A stretch of 64,000 bases of DNA from Beroe forskalii (taxonomy: Eukaryota; Ctenophora; Nuda; Beroida; Beroidae), in NCBI GenBank assembly GCA_011033025.1, contig WFMF01000254.1, positions 124,001-188,000 on the forward strand. The letters are read 5' to 3'. The notes below the pieces were generated by a model. The model had not been told where the DNA came from. It did no database searches and saw only the letters and a list, made by a program, of their open reading frames with translations. The position numbers and the translations under genes are program-made. Shown one piece after another: positions 24,895 through 36,868 of this stretch. Numbering within the stretch: the first letter of the stretch is position 1; the number at the start of each line of letters is the position of its first letter.

Positions 24895-25550
24895 AAATGG
24901 CATTTTGGCCTCAGAAATTCCATGTACTCAAAGAGTGAGCGTGATCAGAAATGGCCAAAAAGGTCAATAGCCTTAGATGATGCTCAGGAATCGATTCCAC
25001 GTCCCAGAAAACATGGGTTTAGAGTACCCACAAACCATATATTGTGAATTATCGAGAAATTACATTTTGGCCTCACAACCTATACACAAAAAAAAGTGGG
25101 CGTGGTCAGAAATGGGTCAAGAAAGATCGATACTTAGATTATGCTTGGAATCATTCCCCCATGCCAGAAAACATGAGTTTAGGAGTACCCATGCCATACA
25201 TTGTGAATCATCGAGAAATGACATTTTGGCCTCCAAGAACTTCATGTGCATAAAAAAGTGGGCGTGGTCAGAAATGGGTCAAGAAAGGTCGATAGCGCAC
25301 ATAATGCTTGAATCGATTCCCCGTCCAGAAAACATAGGTTTAGAGTACCACAACCATATATTGAGAATCATTGAGAAATGACATTTTGGCCTCAAAATTC
25401 ATACACGCAAAAAATAGGCGTGGTCGAAAATGGGTCAAGAAAGATCGATAGCGCTTAGATTATGCTTGGAATCGATTCCCCGTCCCAGAAAACATAGGTT
25501 TAGAGTACCCACATGACTTATATGAATGTAAACTTGGATTTTCGATTTTT
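24895..25550 (+). repeat. tandem repeat of about 180 bp, four units
   Basis: Units share GTCAAGAAAGATCGATAG, ATCGATTCCCCGTCCAGAAA and GAGAAATGACATTTTGGCCT. Overlapping open frames (for example 24,977-25,381) follow the repeat and show no family likeness, so no gene is called. Confidence 0.8.
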
Positions 25551-25893
25551 CACCAAAATTTCTCACGGTCAAAAAAGGGCATGGCCCTCCTGAAATTTCC
25601 TCTGAAAGGGGTAGAACCTTAACACTCGTTGGAGACCTTCATGGGACCCATTAGAACACATTCCAACACTAAAACCTTTGTAAATAATTTTTGCACAGAT
25701 GTCCCCATTTTTAGCAAATAATGACCTTATAAAAGGCCAAATATCAGTAGGTTTGAATTTCTGAACCTTAAGAACTTTTGGTTTGATGTCTAATCAACAT
25801 GTTTGATGGGTTTTTATATCAATTCTGACCATTTCCCACCTATTTGGTATATGTCAGCAATTTGTATCAATTTTGTTCCAATCGCGCGGAAAC

Positions 25894-28744
25894 ATAGCTT
25901 CCGACCATTGAAAATCCGTTCGGAGGGCAGTTATTTGCCCAAAAAGGAGGGCAAATCAACGCAAAAAGAGGGCAATATTCCATACAAAAGTGGAGACCTT
26001 TTTTTTTTTCTTTTTTTTGGACACCGCCTAAAAAATGCAATCCGAGATAGTGCCTACCTATTAAGTGTATTTTCACAACCGTGGGTGTATTTCGGGAACT
26101 TCAGGTGTATTTTAGGTGGATTCAGTGAAAGTCTATTCACAGGATCAATCCGAGATAGTGCTTGTTGGGTGTATTTTCAGAGTCCAGAGTGTATTTCGGG
26201 AACTTAAGGTGTATTTTAGGTGAATTCAGTAAAAGTGTATTTACAAAATCAATCCGAGTTGGTGCTTGTCAGGTGTATTTTCACAATTATGGGTCCACTT
26301 CAGGAACTTGAGGTCTATTTTAGGTGAACTCAGTAAAGTAGATTTCCAAAATCAATCGGAGCTAGTGCTTGTTAGGTGTATTTCCGAAATATATGGTCGA
26401 CCCTTTTTTTTTTTGGAAACCGCCCATAAAGACAAAAGGCCATATATGTTAGGTGTATTTCGAGATGGGTCAAAAAGGAGGCTAGTGTCCCATATAACTG
26501 GGGGGGATGAAGCCCAAAAAAACCCAAAAAAAAACCTAAGCAAGAATCGGAAAAGTAGGGTGGGCCTTGTTTTTTGGTTTTTTTGGTATTTTTGGTTTTT
26601 TTGGTTTTTTTGGTTTTTTGGTTTTTGGGTTAGGTTTTTTCAAAATTTTGACTTTTTCGTACCAATATGGATTGTTGATGCTATTAATGTGTTGTTATTG
26701 ATATTACTATAGTTTCAAACAATATTCGTTAGTTTTATCGATGTTTTGGGTGATTTGTGGTGTTTTATGACATAATCAGTACATTAAGGTATTGTTTTGG
26801 TGAACTATCAGCAAAGCACTGCTCAAGAGTTGCCGAGGGTCAGCCAGCATGATCAGCAGGGGGTTAATAGTGGTCAGACTTGAATCACCAGGCCAGGAGG
26901 CCACTCAGTGCTGAAATAAGGACATAGGGGCCCTGCAAACTGCCAAGTGCTAGTGAACCAGGGGGTTTCTTAGGGCTCACTGGTTTGCTCATGGCTGATA
27001 AAGATCAGACTAGTGTCATCTGAGATCAACAAGGTGTTTTGCACTGGAAAAGACACCATTTCAAAGGATAGCCAAGGGTCGCCAGGGAGTCACTTATGAT
27101 TATCCAATATCAAGGTAATGGTCAGAAGGAGCCAGGAGTTAGACAAGGTTAAGCAACGGGTCACCATGCTACTATGGGATCAAAAGGCTTTTGAGGGAAG
27201 AAGTTGAGTGAGGACAATCAAGACATCCTAGATAATCACTCATTCAGTTGTTATTAAGGGACAGCCAAGGGTCAGCAGGAAGTCGCCAATGGTCATAAAG
27301 GGACCACTATTGCAGTCAGAAGAGGCAAGAAGGTCACTCAGGTTTTTACTTCTTGCTAGGGGTAAGTGAAATGTCAAATAGGTATCAGGAAAAGGTCAGT
27401 CAAATTTTCTCTGGGGTTGGTAAGGGTTTGCCAAGTGTAGTTTCGCCCTTGATTCACCTACCCTCAAAACAAAAAAATATTTCCTGTGTGCTGGCGGTAT
27501 ATAATATGCAACTTATGTCCATGCTGGAGTGGAGAGAACCTACATGTCTTTAATGAGCCATGCAGCTAGGACATCCACCACATTCAGCCATGCAAGACTC
27601 TTGCCTGGCTGAATGTGGTGGATGTCCTAGCTGCATGGCTCCATTAAGAACTGAAAACCGTAGGGCTCCATACAGGGCTAGCGCTGCACCTTCTGGTAAT
27701 TATATTGCGATGTATATGCCTTTAGTTGTAATATCCTCAAAATTAAGGGCCAGAAAAGGTTCTGTAAAGTATCCCCAGGGGTTAGGGTCACTCAGTCAGG
27801 TAGTGTTAGGATATGATTGGCCTTGGTTCAGCAGGGAGGAATGTTAGGTCCAAAAAAAGGTCTTCCAGGACTCAATAAAGCAGGAGCAATAAAGCTGAGG
27901 ATCAGCCTAAGTGTGTACGTAAAATGCAATTGACAAAAAGCTCAGATAAGCTCATAACTCTATAATAAGGACCATGTTCAAACAGCTTTTGATATACATT
28001 TAGGTCCTAGAACAGTAATATGACCCCTTAGGATAAGCTTGTTGAACCTGACCTGGTAAAAGTACCCACCAGACTCCAGTGTAAGGAGTTAAGGACCAAT
28101 TTCAGAACGATTAGATGAGTGAAAATATTCAATTATATTCAGTAACTTACACAATTATAGGTCGTTTAGGCTACATACCAAGCTCCTGTGGATCTACAGT
28201 CATATGGTAGACATCATAAAACAATCGAATTTTAACCTAAAAATCGTTTGGAAAGGTGCTAGAAATTAATAAAATGTAACCCAAAAAAAACCAAAAAAAA
28301 CCTAAAAAAACCAAAAAAAACCTAGCCCAAGAATCGGAAAAGTAGGGTGGGGCTTGGTTTTTTTTGGGCTTCATCCCCCCCATAACTCTGTGCTCTTCAT
28401 TATCTATGATAATGACGTCAGTCAGAAAATTATAGTTAAGCGCATCTAGCGCTTTAAAGGTTAGGGTTAGGATCAGGATTAGGGTCAGGATTTGTTAGGT
28501 TTAGGGCCAGGATTAAGGTTAGGGTTTTGGTTAGAGTCATATTTAGGTTTAGGACACAGAAAAATTGACCTTTTGATCTGTGACGTCACTCAGCCAGAGT
28601 TATATGGGTCACATACCAAAAAGGAGGGCAAATTGGGCCTAAAGGAGGGCAAAAAAGAGGGCTCGGAGGGCAAGACCCAAAAAGGAGGGCAAAGAGAGGG
28701 CATGAGAGGGCGCCCTCTCAAAAAGAGGGCAGTTCGAAAGCTAT
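25894..28744. mobile_element. 2851-bp DNA element with 10-bp target duplication
   Basis: Flanked by perfect GCGCGGAAAC direct repeats (25,884-25,893 and 28,745-28,754). The ends form a short inverted repeat, ATAGCTTCCGACC on the left against ATAGCTTTCGAAC on the right. Both subterminal zones are rich in GGAGGGCAAA motifs (25,920-25,980 and 28,618-28,735). Inside is a run of roughly 106-base units with GTGTATTTTAGGTGAATTCA (26,060-26,400), and a complete foldback element (26,500-28,381) is nested in it. The left palindrome arm has the uninterrupted site near 3905-3940. A 9-10-base duplication is typical of Mutator-like elements, but no transposase is present, so that is a guess. Confidence 0.8.
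26500..28381. mobile_element. foldback-type DNA transposon, complete copy C
   Basis: 1882 bases flanked by the perfect 6-base direct repeat ATAACT (26,494-26,499 and 28,382-28,387). Terminal inverted repeats start GGGGGGGATGAAGCCC followed by an A run. The middle (27,555-27,641) is a hairpin with 41-base arms, one mismatch and a 5-base loop. Degenerate TTAGGG-like words lie just outside it at 28,440-28,555. It is the best preserved of three copies and lacks a transposase. The superfamily is not assigned. Confidence 0.85.
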
Positions 28745-28845
28745 GCGCGGAAACATTGACTCCTAGCAATAATATGTTTCAGCATATTTAGACCAAATTT
28801 TGTACAAATCGCCGCATTTCTACCGCAGCATTCACATTCACTAAC

Positions 28846-31800
28846 CTATTGCTGCCGAATGACTGCCTGTTGCCGCCTCTGAAACTGTTGTTGTTGTTGT
28901 TGCTGCTCCTGTTTCTATCAGCACTGAACACGGGGCCATCAGTAACGAGCTCTATTATCATGGGCTTCCCATCTAGGGGCACGTTGTTGTAGGTCTTAAG
29001 AGCTTTGGCTGCGTCCGACTTGTTGACGTAGGAAACATCTGCTGTACTGAGGGACCGGCCTGATCTGTCGTAGTGTACAGAGTACTCCTTGATAGGACCG
29101 AACTCACTGAATAACTCCTGAGAGCGGGAACGCATTTCAATCATTGAATAACTCCCGAGGGGGGAACTTATTTCAATCGATGAATAACATCTAACAGATA
29201 GAGCTGACAAGACGGAAATGTCTTTTTCTACTCCGTCCGTTTTATCTGTTGTTGCTATAAAAAGCAGACTAAACGGATGGAATTTCATTCCCGCTTTGTC
29301 CGTATCCGTTTTTACCGGAAGAACGGGCAGTGGCGCAACGGTCAGTGACGCAATGTTATTTATTGCAAGTTGCATCAAAACAACCATCCCGTTAGGTTGA
29401 ACATTTTCTAGCAAGCATCACTCCCAAATATTGTAATCACACTGCAAAAAGGTTCCACGGACAGATACTCAACTGCATTCAGAACACTTTGAAATCATAA
29501 CTATAGATGAAATACTCCATCTTCAACTCCCTCTAAGCTCACATGATTCTACATAACTCGTTTAGGGAGCAAGTTAAAACGTTCAATGATACGATAGAGT
29601 TTAAAAATCAGGAGCTTTCGAAAATCATGTGATTATCGTCGACATAACTCGGATGAAAAGAACTCACTCTGATGTCCTGGTCGTTGACACTGTACTCGAG
29701 GTTGCTGATAAGGAGTTTGGCAACGCCCCTGCCTCCCGTACTGACTCCACCACCCTGACCTCCTCCCTCGAACCTGTCATGTGTCCACCGACCAGACGGC
29801 GTGTCCTGAGGAATGGTAATACTTGCAAAGAACCGGTTACCATTTCTCAATGAATTGGAATACGGTTTCGGTTGGCTAAAAACGCCCGATTAAACGGTAG
29901 TTCGGTTTCGGTTCGGTTAACCAGTAGTTTCCTAGTAGTTATTAACTGTATTACTCACTTACTGACTTACTGTATTCGAAAACTTAGAATTGGGAACACA
30001 CCAAACTGTTAACAAAAGCATTGACATTGCGTAAACCTGATATCAACATTTCGCTTTAAAGCAATGCATGTTACTACTGTATTTATTTAACTTTACCCTG
30101 GAGTAAGGGGTAGATCTGTTGTTGCCTCGTCTGTTGTTTCCTCCTCTGGAGGAGCCTCTATCTCCTCCTCCTCCCCCTCCTCCACGACCTCTGCTAGCTC
30201 CACGGCCCCCTCTACCCCTTCCTCTTCTCACCTGAAGTTAGGCATGTGATCATCATAATATTACGAGCTAAATTGGAACGATTAACTGTCTCAAATACCT
30301 TACGAGGCAGAATGGCACTTTCCCTACCTTCCTAACTTAGACATTTGTTAGTGCGCTCAGAACATAGGAAGAATTAGAGTTGCCACAGCAGATTTAAAAT
30401 TCCTGCTGCTGAAATGTGGAAACAAAACGTTCACAAAACCAACATCACAAATTCTGAGAAGAAGAGGGACTGGACATAGAGTGGAAGTGGAAGATACAAA
30501 TGATGATAGATCAGTTCGGGACTGAAAGTGCTACACACAACTTTTGATGACAATTTCACTCAAAATAACAAATGTATCAAATGTTGGTATATATTATATA
30601 CAAAGTGTGTTTCTCAATACAACCCCAAATCAATAATTCACAGCACTAAACAATATAATGATCCTTCTCCCATATGTCAAGAAACAGGTTCCCCTGCTGA
30701 GGGCAGACATCAAGGCAATTGTGAACTGTTAAGGGGGCCGGGGGATCTGAGGTCGATTTCCGGTTTTTTGTTGTTTCTGATAAGGGAGAATGCCAGCTAC
30801 CAGTAGATTTTTACCCCATGTAAAAAATATTGTTCCCAGCCGAAGTCATGACTTTTTCAAATCGCGATTTCGCCTGTAATTACAGTGCGCATCTTAGATC
30901 TGAAACTGATCTATGATGTGCACAGGAAGATTAAACATTATAACAGTTATCTCGATTAATAACAGGTGTTGAACTTGATCGCTTATAGCATTGACTGAGG
31001 GAGACCCCATCTAGTGAAACCTAGTGAAAAGGTTTTAATTAAATTAAAGTTCAATCCATTATTGCCATAGCTTAATTGGGCTCTTGAATTGAATATCATT
31101 TTCAAACACAATTTAAAGGGGGAGGGGGGGGGTTCAAGCCAAATTTTTTGGAAAAAAATGTTTGAGACAATGGTTGAACCAAAAGGTACATCCTGTGGGC
31201 CAAATTTTGGGCTGGCTTTGGCACCCCTAGATGTAGAGGTAAAAAATGATTATGCAAAAATATCAATAGAAGCCAAAGTTATAAGTGTTTGAGTAAAGTG
31301 CACTCTAAAAAAATGAACTGAGAGAATTGTGATTCTGTGGTTTTTTGGACCTCAAAATGCCATTTCAGGAGCAATCAACCCCAAACCTGCAGCACTATTT
31401 ATGGAATAAAGTAAGTTTCATTCAAAAATATTAATATTTGTCCAAGTCATGGGCTAAAATTGGCTTGCAGGACACGCCAATGCCCATATAGGGGCATAAA
31501 TTTTTCGGCCATAACTTGACCATTTTTGAAATATTGACTTCAAATTTCCCCAATTTTGGATAACTCAGGGGACCATTATCAATTGATTGCACACCTCAGA
31601 TCCATCTAAGTTTCTTTTTGAGAAAATGTGCCCATTTTGGGCACACTTGTGGTGCCAGCGCCATGGCAGCACCAGTGGGTCTGGGAGCATCTATCCCAGC
31701 CAAAAGGTTGGCTCACAGGGTGTACCTTTATCCAAAAAATTTTGCTAGAACCGCCCCCTCCCCCATTTAAGGCATAATAATAACTTAAGAAAAAATTAAT

Positions 31801-31883
31801 TAATTTCTCAAGAAAGTACTCACCATACCAGGCTTTGCTTTGATGATGTCATCAAGGGACATGTCCATTTGCTCCTCTGCCAT
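28846..31883 (-). CDS. ALYREF: ALYREF-like mRNA export adaptor, right copy (exons 1-4)
   Basis: Exons on the minus strand: 31,883-31,824, 30,231-30,097, 29,805-29,668 and 29,117-28,846, all with GT-AG borders. Together they give about 201 residues: N-terminal UAP56-binding motif (MSLDDIIK), an RGG region, a full RRM (LLISNL, then [17 protein letters not shown] and [13 protein letters not shown]), and the start of an Asn/Arg-rich tail. The family carries spliced mRNA to the NXF1 export receptor as part of TREX. Human ALYREF is about 257 residues and ends in a second UAP56-binding motif. I find no such exon. The intron after exon 4 runs within 100 bases into the 2851-bp transposon. Reading through the donor instead would add about 18 residues to a stop at 28,788. 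This copy looks usable except for the tail; the left copy is broken in exon 4. Confidence 0.8.
31113..31770. repeat. segment with inverted ends in ALYREF intron 1
   Basis: The ends are inverted copies of about 90 bases, with GGGGGAGGGGG near the tip and GGTACA(T/C)CCTGTG further in. TTAA lies at both tips. The left palindrome arm holds only one end (about 1517-1580). The missing stretch is bounded by GGCTC on both sides, which fits a deletion between short identical words. It could be a TTAA-type miniature transposon; not certain. Confidence 0.5.
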
Positions 31884-33159
31884 AATGCCTGACAAAACAT
31901 AACTTGGATTATTCTATTCATAAATACATAAATGAGACATATCATATGGATCTCGATCATATACATATCACATAATCAATATATTCAGTCATTTTCACCC
32001 CCCCCCCTCTTAATCAATGCCAACCCCTTGAACCCATGGCATGGGCCCATGATCAGTCTAGCTGGTTAACGAAGTATTATTTATTTATTATTTCTACTAC
32101 ATAAACATTGTGTCACCAAAAGGATAAAAACTAATATGATAATGACTTAATAAATAGAAATAATTAAATAACCTATCTACATTAGAAATAACCTATTCAC
32201 ATTTAACATTGAAGAGTTAACAAAACCATGCCAATGTTCATGTAAGTTAAACATTAAATCCACAAACAAGATACTGCATATCAATATTTCTAATTTAATG
32301 ATTGACTTCAGAGGTGGAAGAGACTGAACTGTGAATCATCAGCGGTTACCCTACAGTTGTAAGGCTTCCCTGTCATCTGCGATGCAGATGTCCCATCAGC
32401 AGGTGACAAAGAGAAACAGAGGGGTTTTGGCCCACCATACCCTTCAAAGCTAACATCTGCAAGGCTGGGCCACCCAGGGAAGCTGGAAGGGAGAGAAGAG
32501 AAAGAGTTCAGAAGAGGCGAAAGATCAATGAGAGCTAAAATAACACATACAAAGCCTTTATAAAACTAGCCCCATGGAAAAATGCTGTCCTATGCCATGC
32601 TTTTTCTGTTATCAATGGTTTGATAAAAGCTTCATTTGACTAGAAAATAGCAGCCGTCAATGCAACCACTTTAACTTGTTTCTTTGAAACAGCCCTTTAG
32701 AAAAAAAGTCAGTCATTTATGTCTTCAAGGGCTGATTAAGGAAGGCCCAATAAGGTAGTTGGATTAAATCAGATTAGATAAAATACATATAAACATATTG
32801 GCTGAAATGCTCACTGACCCAGTTCAACTGAATACTTGATCATGATCAATAATGTCAAGAGAAGAAATGGTTGAATCTAATGACGTTTATTAAAATTCAG
32901 TGAAACCAAACTGAGAATTTTAAACAAGGCAAGATAAATTATCATTATTCATTATTTATTTAACTGAAATTTGGTCTGGAAAAATATCCTATACCTTACC
33001 AATGTTTGCATTTACATTTCAACATTGACATTGGCAAGGGTTTTTTAGTTTTTAAAAATATTGGATTTATATCTATTCACAAATCAATTTGGTTTCTAAA
33101 GCTGTAAACATTCTTTATTTTACCCTTTTTAATTTTCAATCTCCTTCCTGAAACCTTTA

Positions 33160-34699
33160 AGATAAGATAAGATAAGTATTTTGCCATAAAGCAACTCAAT
33201 TAGGCATAAAAATTACTTCATCACATTTTATCATTTTAGCATGTACCCTTACTAAGGTACTCAAAATATAACTATATATATTGCATATCAAAATTGTTTG
33301 AAAATCCATAGAATATTGACAATCAGTGCACATTGCACCCTTGAGTTCAGGTGCTTGATAACACCATCTTCTCAACACTGTTTACAATCCCGCCTCTGAT
33401 GAAATGCCGCTTGTTAGGCTCATCAACCTTCTTCCTCTTCAGCTCTGCTACTAGAGTCCTTTGTGCAGCCCTCTCATCATAGGATCTGTCTGGAGACAGG
33501 AACACCATCTTATACTTGTCCTTCTTGCTAAGTTGGCGAGACTTAGAAATGACATCTGAAACAATTGACGAACTGGTCAAGGTAACCCTTACAGGCCGAG
33601 GTCTACCATCCTTAACTTTGCCCACTCGAAAAACCTCCATCTTTGGTTTTTCTCCAATCTCTTCCATGATGCTGCATATCTTCACATTGAGGTCCTCCTT
33701 GTCCTCCTCTGCCAGACCAAACACCATGATGTTACGGCTCCTGTCCTCCTCCTCCACAACTTCCTTTACTAGACACTATGCTTGCTGGTGTGACTGATGT
33801 CTGCCCTTGCTGTCCTGACTTCACAACAGAGCTGTAGCTCTTGAACTCCTCTTTGACTGTTTCCTGGACAGACTGTTTCCTGGACAGATGACTTGACACA
33901 TGATGTGACTGCACACAACTGATCATCTTTATTCAATTCAATTATAAATTTTTACAGCACATATTTGGAATATATTCTCCCCCACTACCGTCGGTTGTAT
34001 AATGATGCATCTGTGGTGTGCTGAGGGCAGGCACCAAGTCAAATTTGAAATCTGTTGAAAGGGCCTCCCATCAAGGACTAAATATACGGTATTTAATCAT
34101 ATTGAAAAATGGCTGAAAAGTGAAAAGTGTCAAGGTATTAAAGAAACATCAGCATAAAGTTTACCCTCCCTCTAAACTGGTAAATACTGGTAAAATAATA
34201 ATAATTTAAAAAATAATTCGTATTGTGTGTATGTTATTGAACATATGTACATTAATAACTTAATAAGTTATAAGGCTGCAGTCTCATGACTTGCCGAGGT
34301 CAGGCCGCATCAGTACCTGGTACACTTGCCCAAGGAAAAAATTGCAAAACATAACAACTCCAGCAACTGCTTCTGAAGCAGCACCACATTCCCCTGAGAC
34401 TCAATCAGCTTCCTTTGCAGCACAACCATCTCATCAGAGGTTTGGTTGAGTGGAGAAGTCTTCAGAGACTCATCATACTTCACCTGCATATTGTGATTCT
34501 CCTCTTCCATCCCTCGAACAGTATGGTGCATGTCTGATATATGGACAAATGCTTGACACAACATTGCAGCAAGTTTACTCTTTTCAATTGATTCACAGTG
34601 GTCAACAGTCAAATCCTTGGTGCTTGGGCAATCCAAAATTTTCATTTTCCTCTTTATCCACTTATCCCAAAAGTCCACATTATCTCCAGTATGATCCAT
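33160..34699 (-). mobile_element. LINE ORF1-like remnant without ORF2
   Basis: From 34,699 an open frame starts MDHTGDNVDFWDKWIKRK and holds a coiled-coil-like stretch (VVLQRKLIESQGNVVLLQKQ). A second block (33,926-33,347) has KSYSSVVKSGQQ, then EEEDRSRNIMVFGLAEED and RPRPVRVTL with SPDRSYDERAAQRTLVAELK. That is the pattern of the ORF1 RNA-binding domain in many invertebrate non-LTR elements. A one-base shift separates the two parts near 33,770, and about 380 bases of unrelated A+T-rich sequence lie between the blocks (33,930-34,310), so it is degenerate or spliced. The 3' side ends in a short TTATC-type run (33,162-33,178), as LINE tails do. No reverse transcriptase follows. A domesticated host gene is the alternative. 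Confidence 0.55.
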
Positions 34700-34799
34700 T
34701 GCAACAACAAAACTTCGTTAAAACTTTGCACATTTATTTTCTATTCATATCAGATGAATTTATTATTATCATGATCAGATATTAATTTGTTGTTATTTA

Positions 34800-36860
34800 T
34801 TGTTATTGCGATACACCATTCATAATATAAATGTTCGGTGCTTTAGCTTTCTCGAGTTATAAATAATATTTTACCCTCCGGAGATTTTTTACACATTACC
34901 AAAACTAATAAACGATTGCTAAACACGTATATCATGTCTGTTTTACGTCGCGCGCATACGCACACTTATGCAGGCTTTGGAACATGCATTTCCTCATGAT
35001 TTACAACTCTTTGTTCGTGTCACCAGTTGCGCGGCGCGCTTCTGGCTTCCCCGTTGCATTGGCAAGCGCTGCGCGCGCATACGTTCACTTATGCGAGTTC
35101 CTAAGCCCGCATAGGTGTGTGTACGCGCCGCGCGCTTCCCTACAGCGCTTCCCTGTGCTGGGGAAGCGCGCCGCGCGAGCCACACAGGGATATACGTGTT
35201 TAGCAATTATGCGAGCTTAGCTAGAGCTTTTGAAAGCGTCAAATTACTGAATTATATTAAGTTAAAGCAACTTTGGAGGATGAGCGCCGCGCAGCCCGGA
35301 GCCACCGCGGCAACGCCACTGCACACTTAAATAATTGGAAAGCGCGCTGCAGCTGCGCGTGCGGCCGCATTGATCCTTTGGCGGACGCGGACGCGCGCGC
35401 GCTTGCAGAAGGCGGAGGGCCGGGGTCAGTCAATGAGTCAACGCCACAATTACAGAATAGATTCCCAACAATAACAAATAAGTGGCGTGTAATAAAAATT
35501 GACTGATGGCACCCATTCCTAATATCAAAAACAATTACATATGTATGAAACCATATGCTGAATACGTTCGCGCCGCGCATAAACTTTCTTAGTGTTGTCC
35601 ATCTCTCTCATCTTTTACTCCGCAGGCAACTTATTTGCGCGCGCGCAAGCCTTATTGCTTCACAAATTATATCCATAGCAACTCACATATAATCGTGTTA
35701 ATTTTAACTTTTCTATTTCGTGGTAGCTATCTTTCTGAAATTTGTTGCAGCTTGTCAAGTCAATCACTTGTACCAATTAAACTCAATGGCAATTTTATGA
35801 TATTTCTAATCTGTCGCTTCAGTATGAACGTTCTGACTAAATACTAAATAATATAACGTGTGTTGGTATTTTGTCGTCCGAAGAACTTATCAAATATCAG
35901 ACCCATCCTTGATTGATTTCTTTTATGACATAGACTCTTAGTTTTACTTTGATTCTTGAAAATAAGATCTTATTTCAAGCAAGAAGGTGAGTTGATTTAC
36001 TGATTTTTGTGCGATGATTCTGTTTATAACTATTCAGCCTTTCAGTTATAATCGAGTAGTAGTAGTAGGTAACACGTTCTCTCATTGAATTACGATTTCC
36101 AATAAAGTTTACAACCTTTCCGTGCTTTGCTGCCTCAATTGCCAACTTTATTACCCACCCACATTGTTAATGATGGCGGGCTTTTGTCTAGAACTGAAGA
36201 ATAAATCTGCAGAGTAGGTACACTTAAAACGTTAAAACTTGCACTCATTTGACGTTGAAGCGTTTACCTATAAGGTCTGTTACTTTTCGAATAGGTCCAT
36301 TTTGAAAAACAGACAAATCGTACCTACATGTCCTTTTCGTCACAAAAAAAACTGTCCAGAAATCAAAATTTTCTAAACAGACTTCGACAAAATGGACATT
36401 GTCGCCGCCCTAGGTAGGCTATAGTCTATACATAGGTATACCTATACCTACATCGTGTACATTCTTACATTGTGTACACAGTGGGTACACTGTACAGTGT
36501 AGGTACTAGTGTACGCGTGTTGGTATAGACTGCCTGTGGCTGCACTCCAAGTGTAATGCGATACTTTCTTTCTCTTGCAATTGTATTTTTTTATTTTTGC
36601 TGGCATCCGAGAATTCCAAGCGCGACAATTTGAAATTTCAAACACCTACCCACTCAAATAGTAAATAGGTGTACCTACATAACATGCCCACTGCCTCAAT
36701 AATCGCATCAATCATCCCCCTTACTATGAAATATGACGGATCACGGATGTAGCAGTTCTGTACTCTGGTTTGCAGATCAAAATACATGAATCAGGGCTTG
36801 GTAGATAGTGTCAAGTTTATTTTACAGGTTTAAGATTATTATGATAGCTATCATGAATCA
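34800..36860. other. intergenic, partly CpG-rich
   Basis: The part at 34,920-35,650 is rich in CG-containing words (GCGCGC, CGCCGCGC) against an A+T-rich surround and could be a CpG island or a CG-repeat-derived stretch. Overlapping open frames on both strands there have arginine- and alanine-rich artefact composition. Nothing else is recognised. Confidence 0.45.
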
Positions 36861-36868
36861 TCAAATTC

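Larger units (their letters stand above)
23210..33012 (-). repeat. right arm of the large imperfect palindrome
   Basis: Inverted partner of 313-10,996. Relative to the left arm it has lost the secreted gene and the 92-bp array. It has gained the 2851-bp element at 25,894 and, at about 24,760-25,560, tandem repeats with no left counterpart. Confidence 0.8.

Noticed and set aside
28440-28560. Telomeric TTAGGG run
   Set aside because: Only degenerate words (TTAGGGTTAGG, AGGATTAGGG) lying inside a transposon; too short and irregular.
34980-35580. Arg/Ala-rich open frames on both strands
   Set aside because: CpG-rich composition lowers stop frequency in all frames; no splice or family support.
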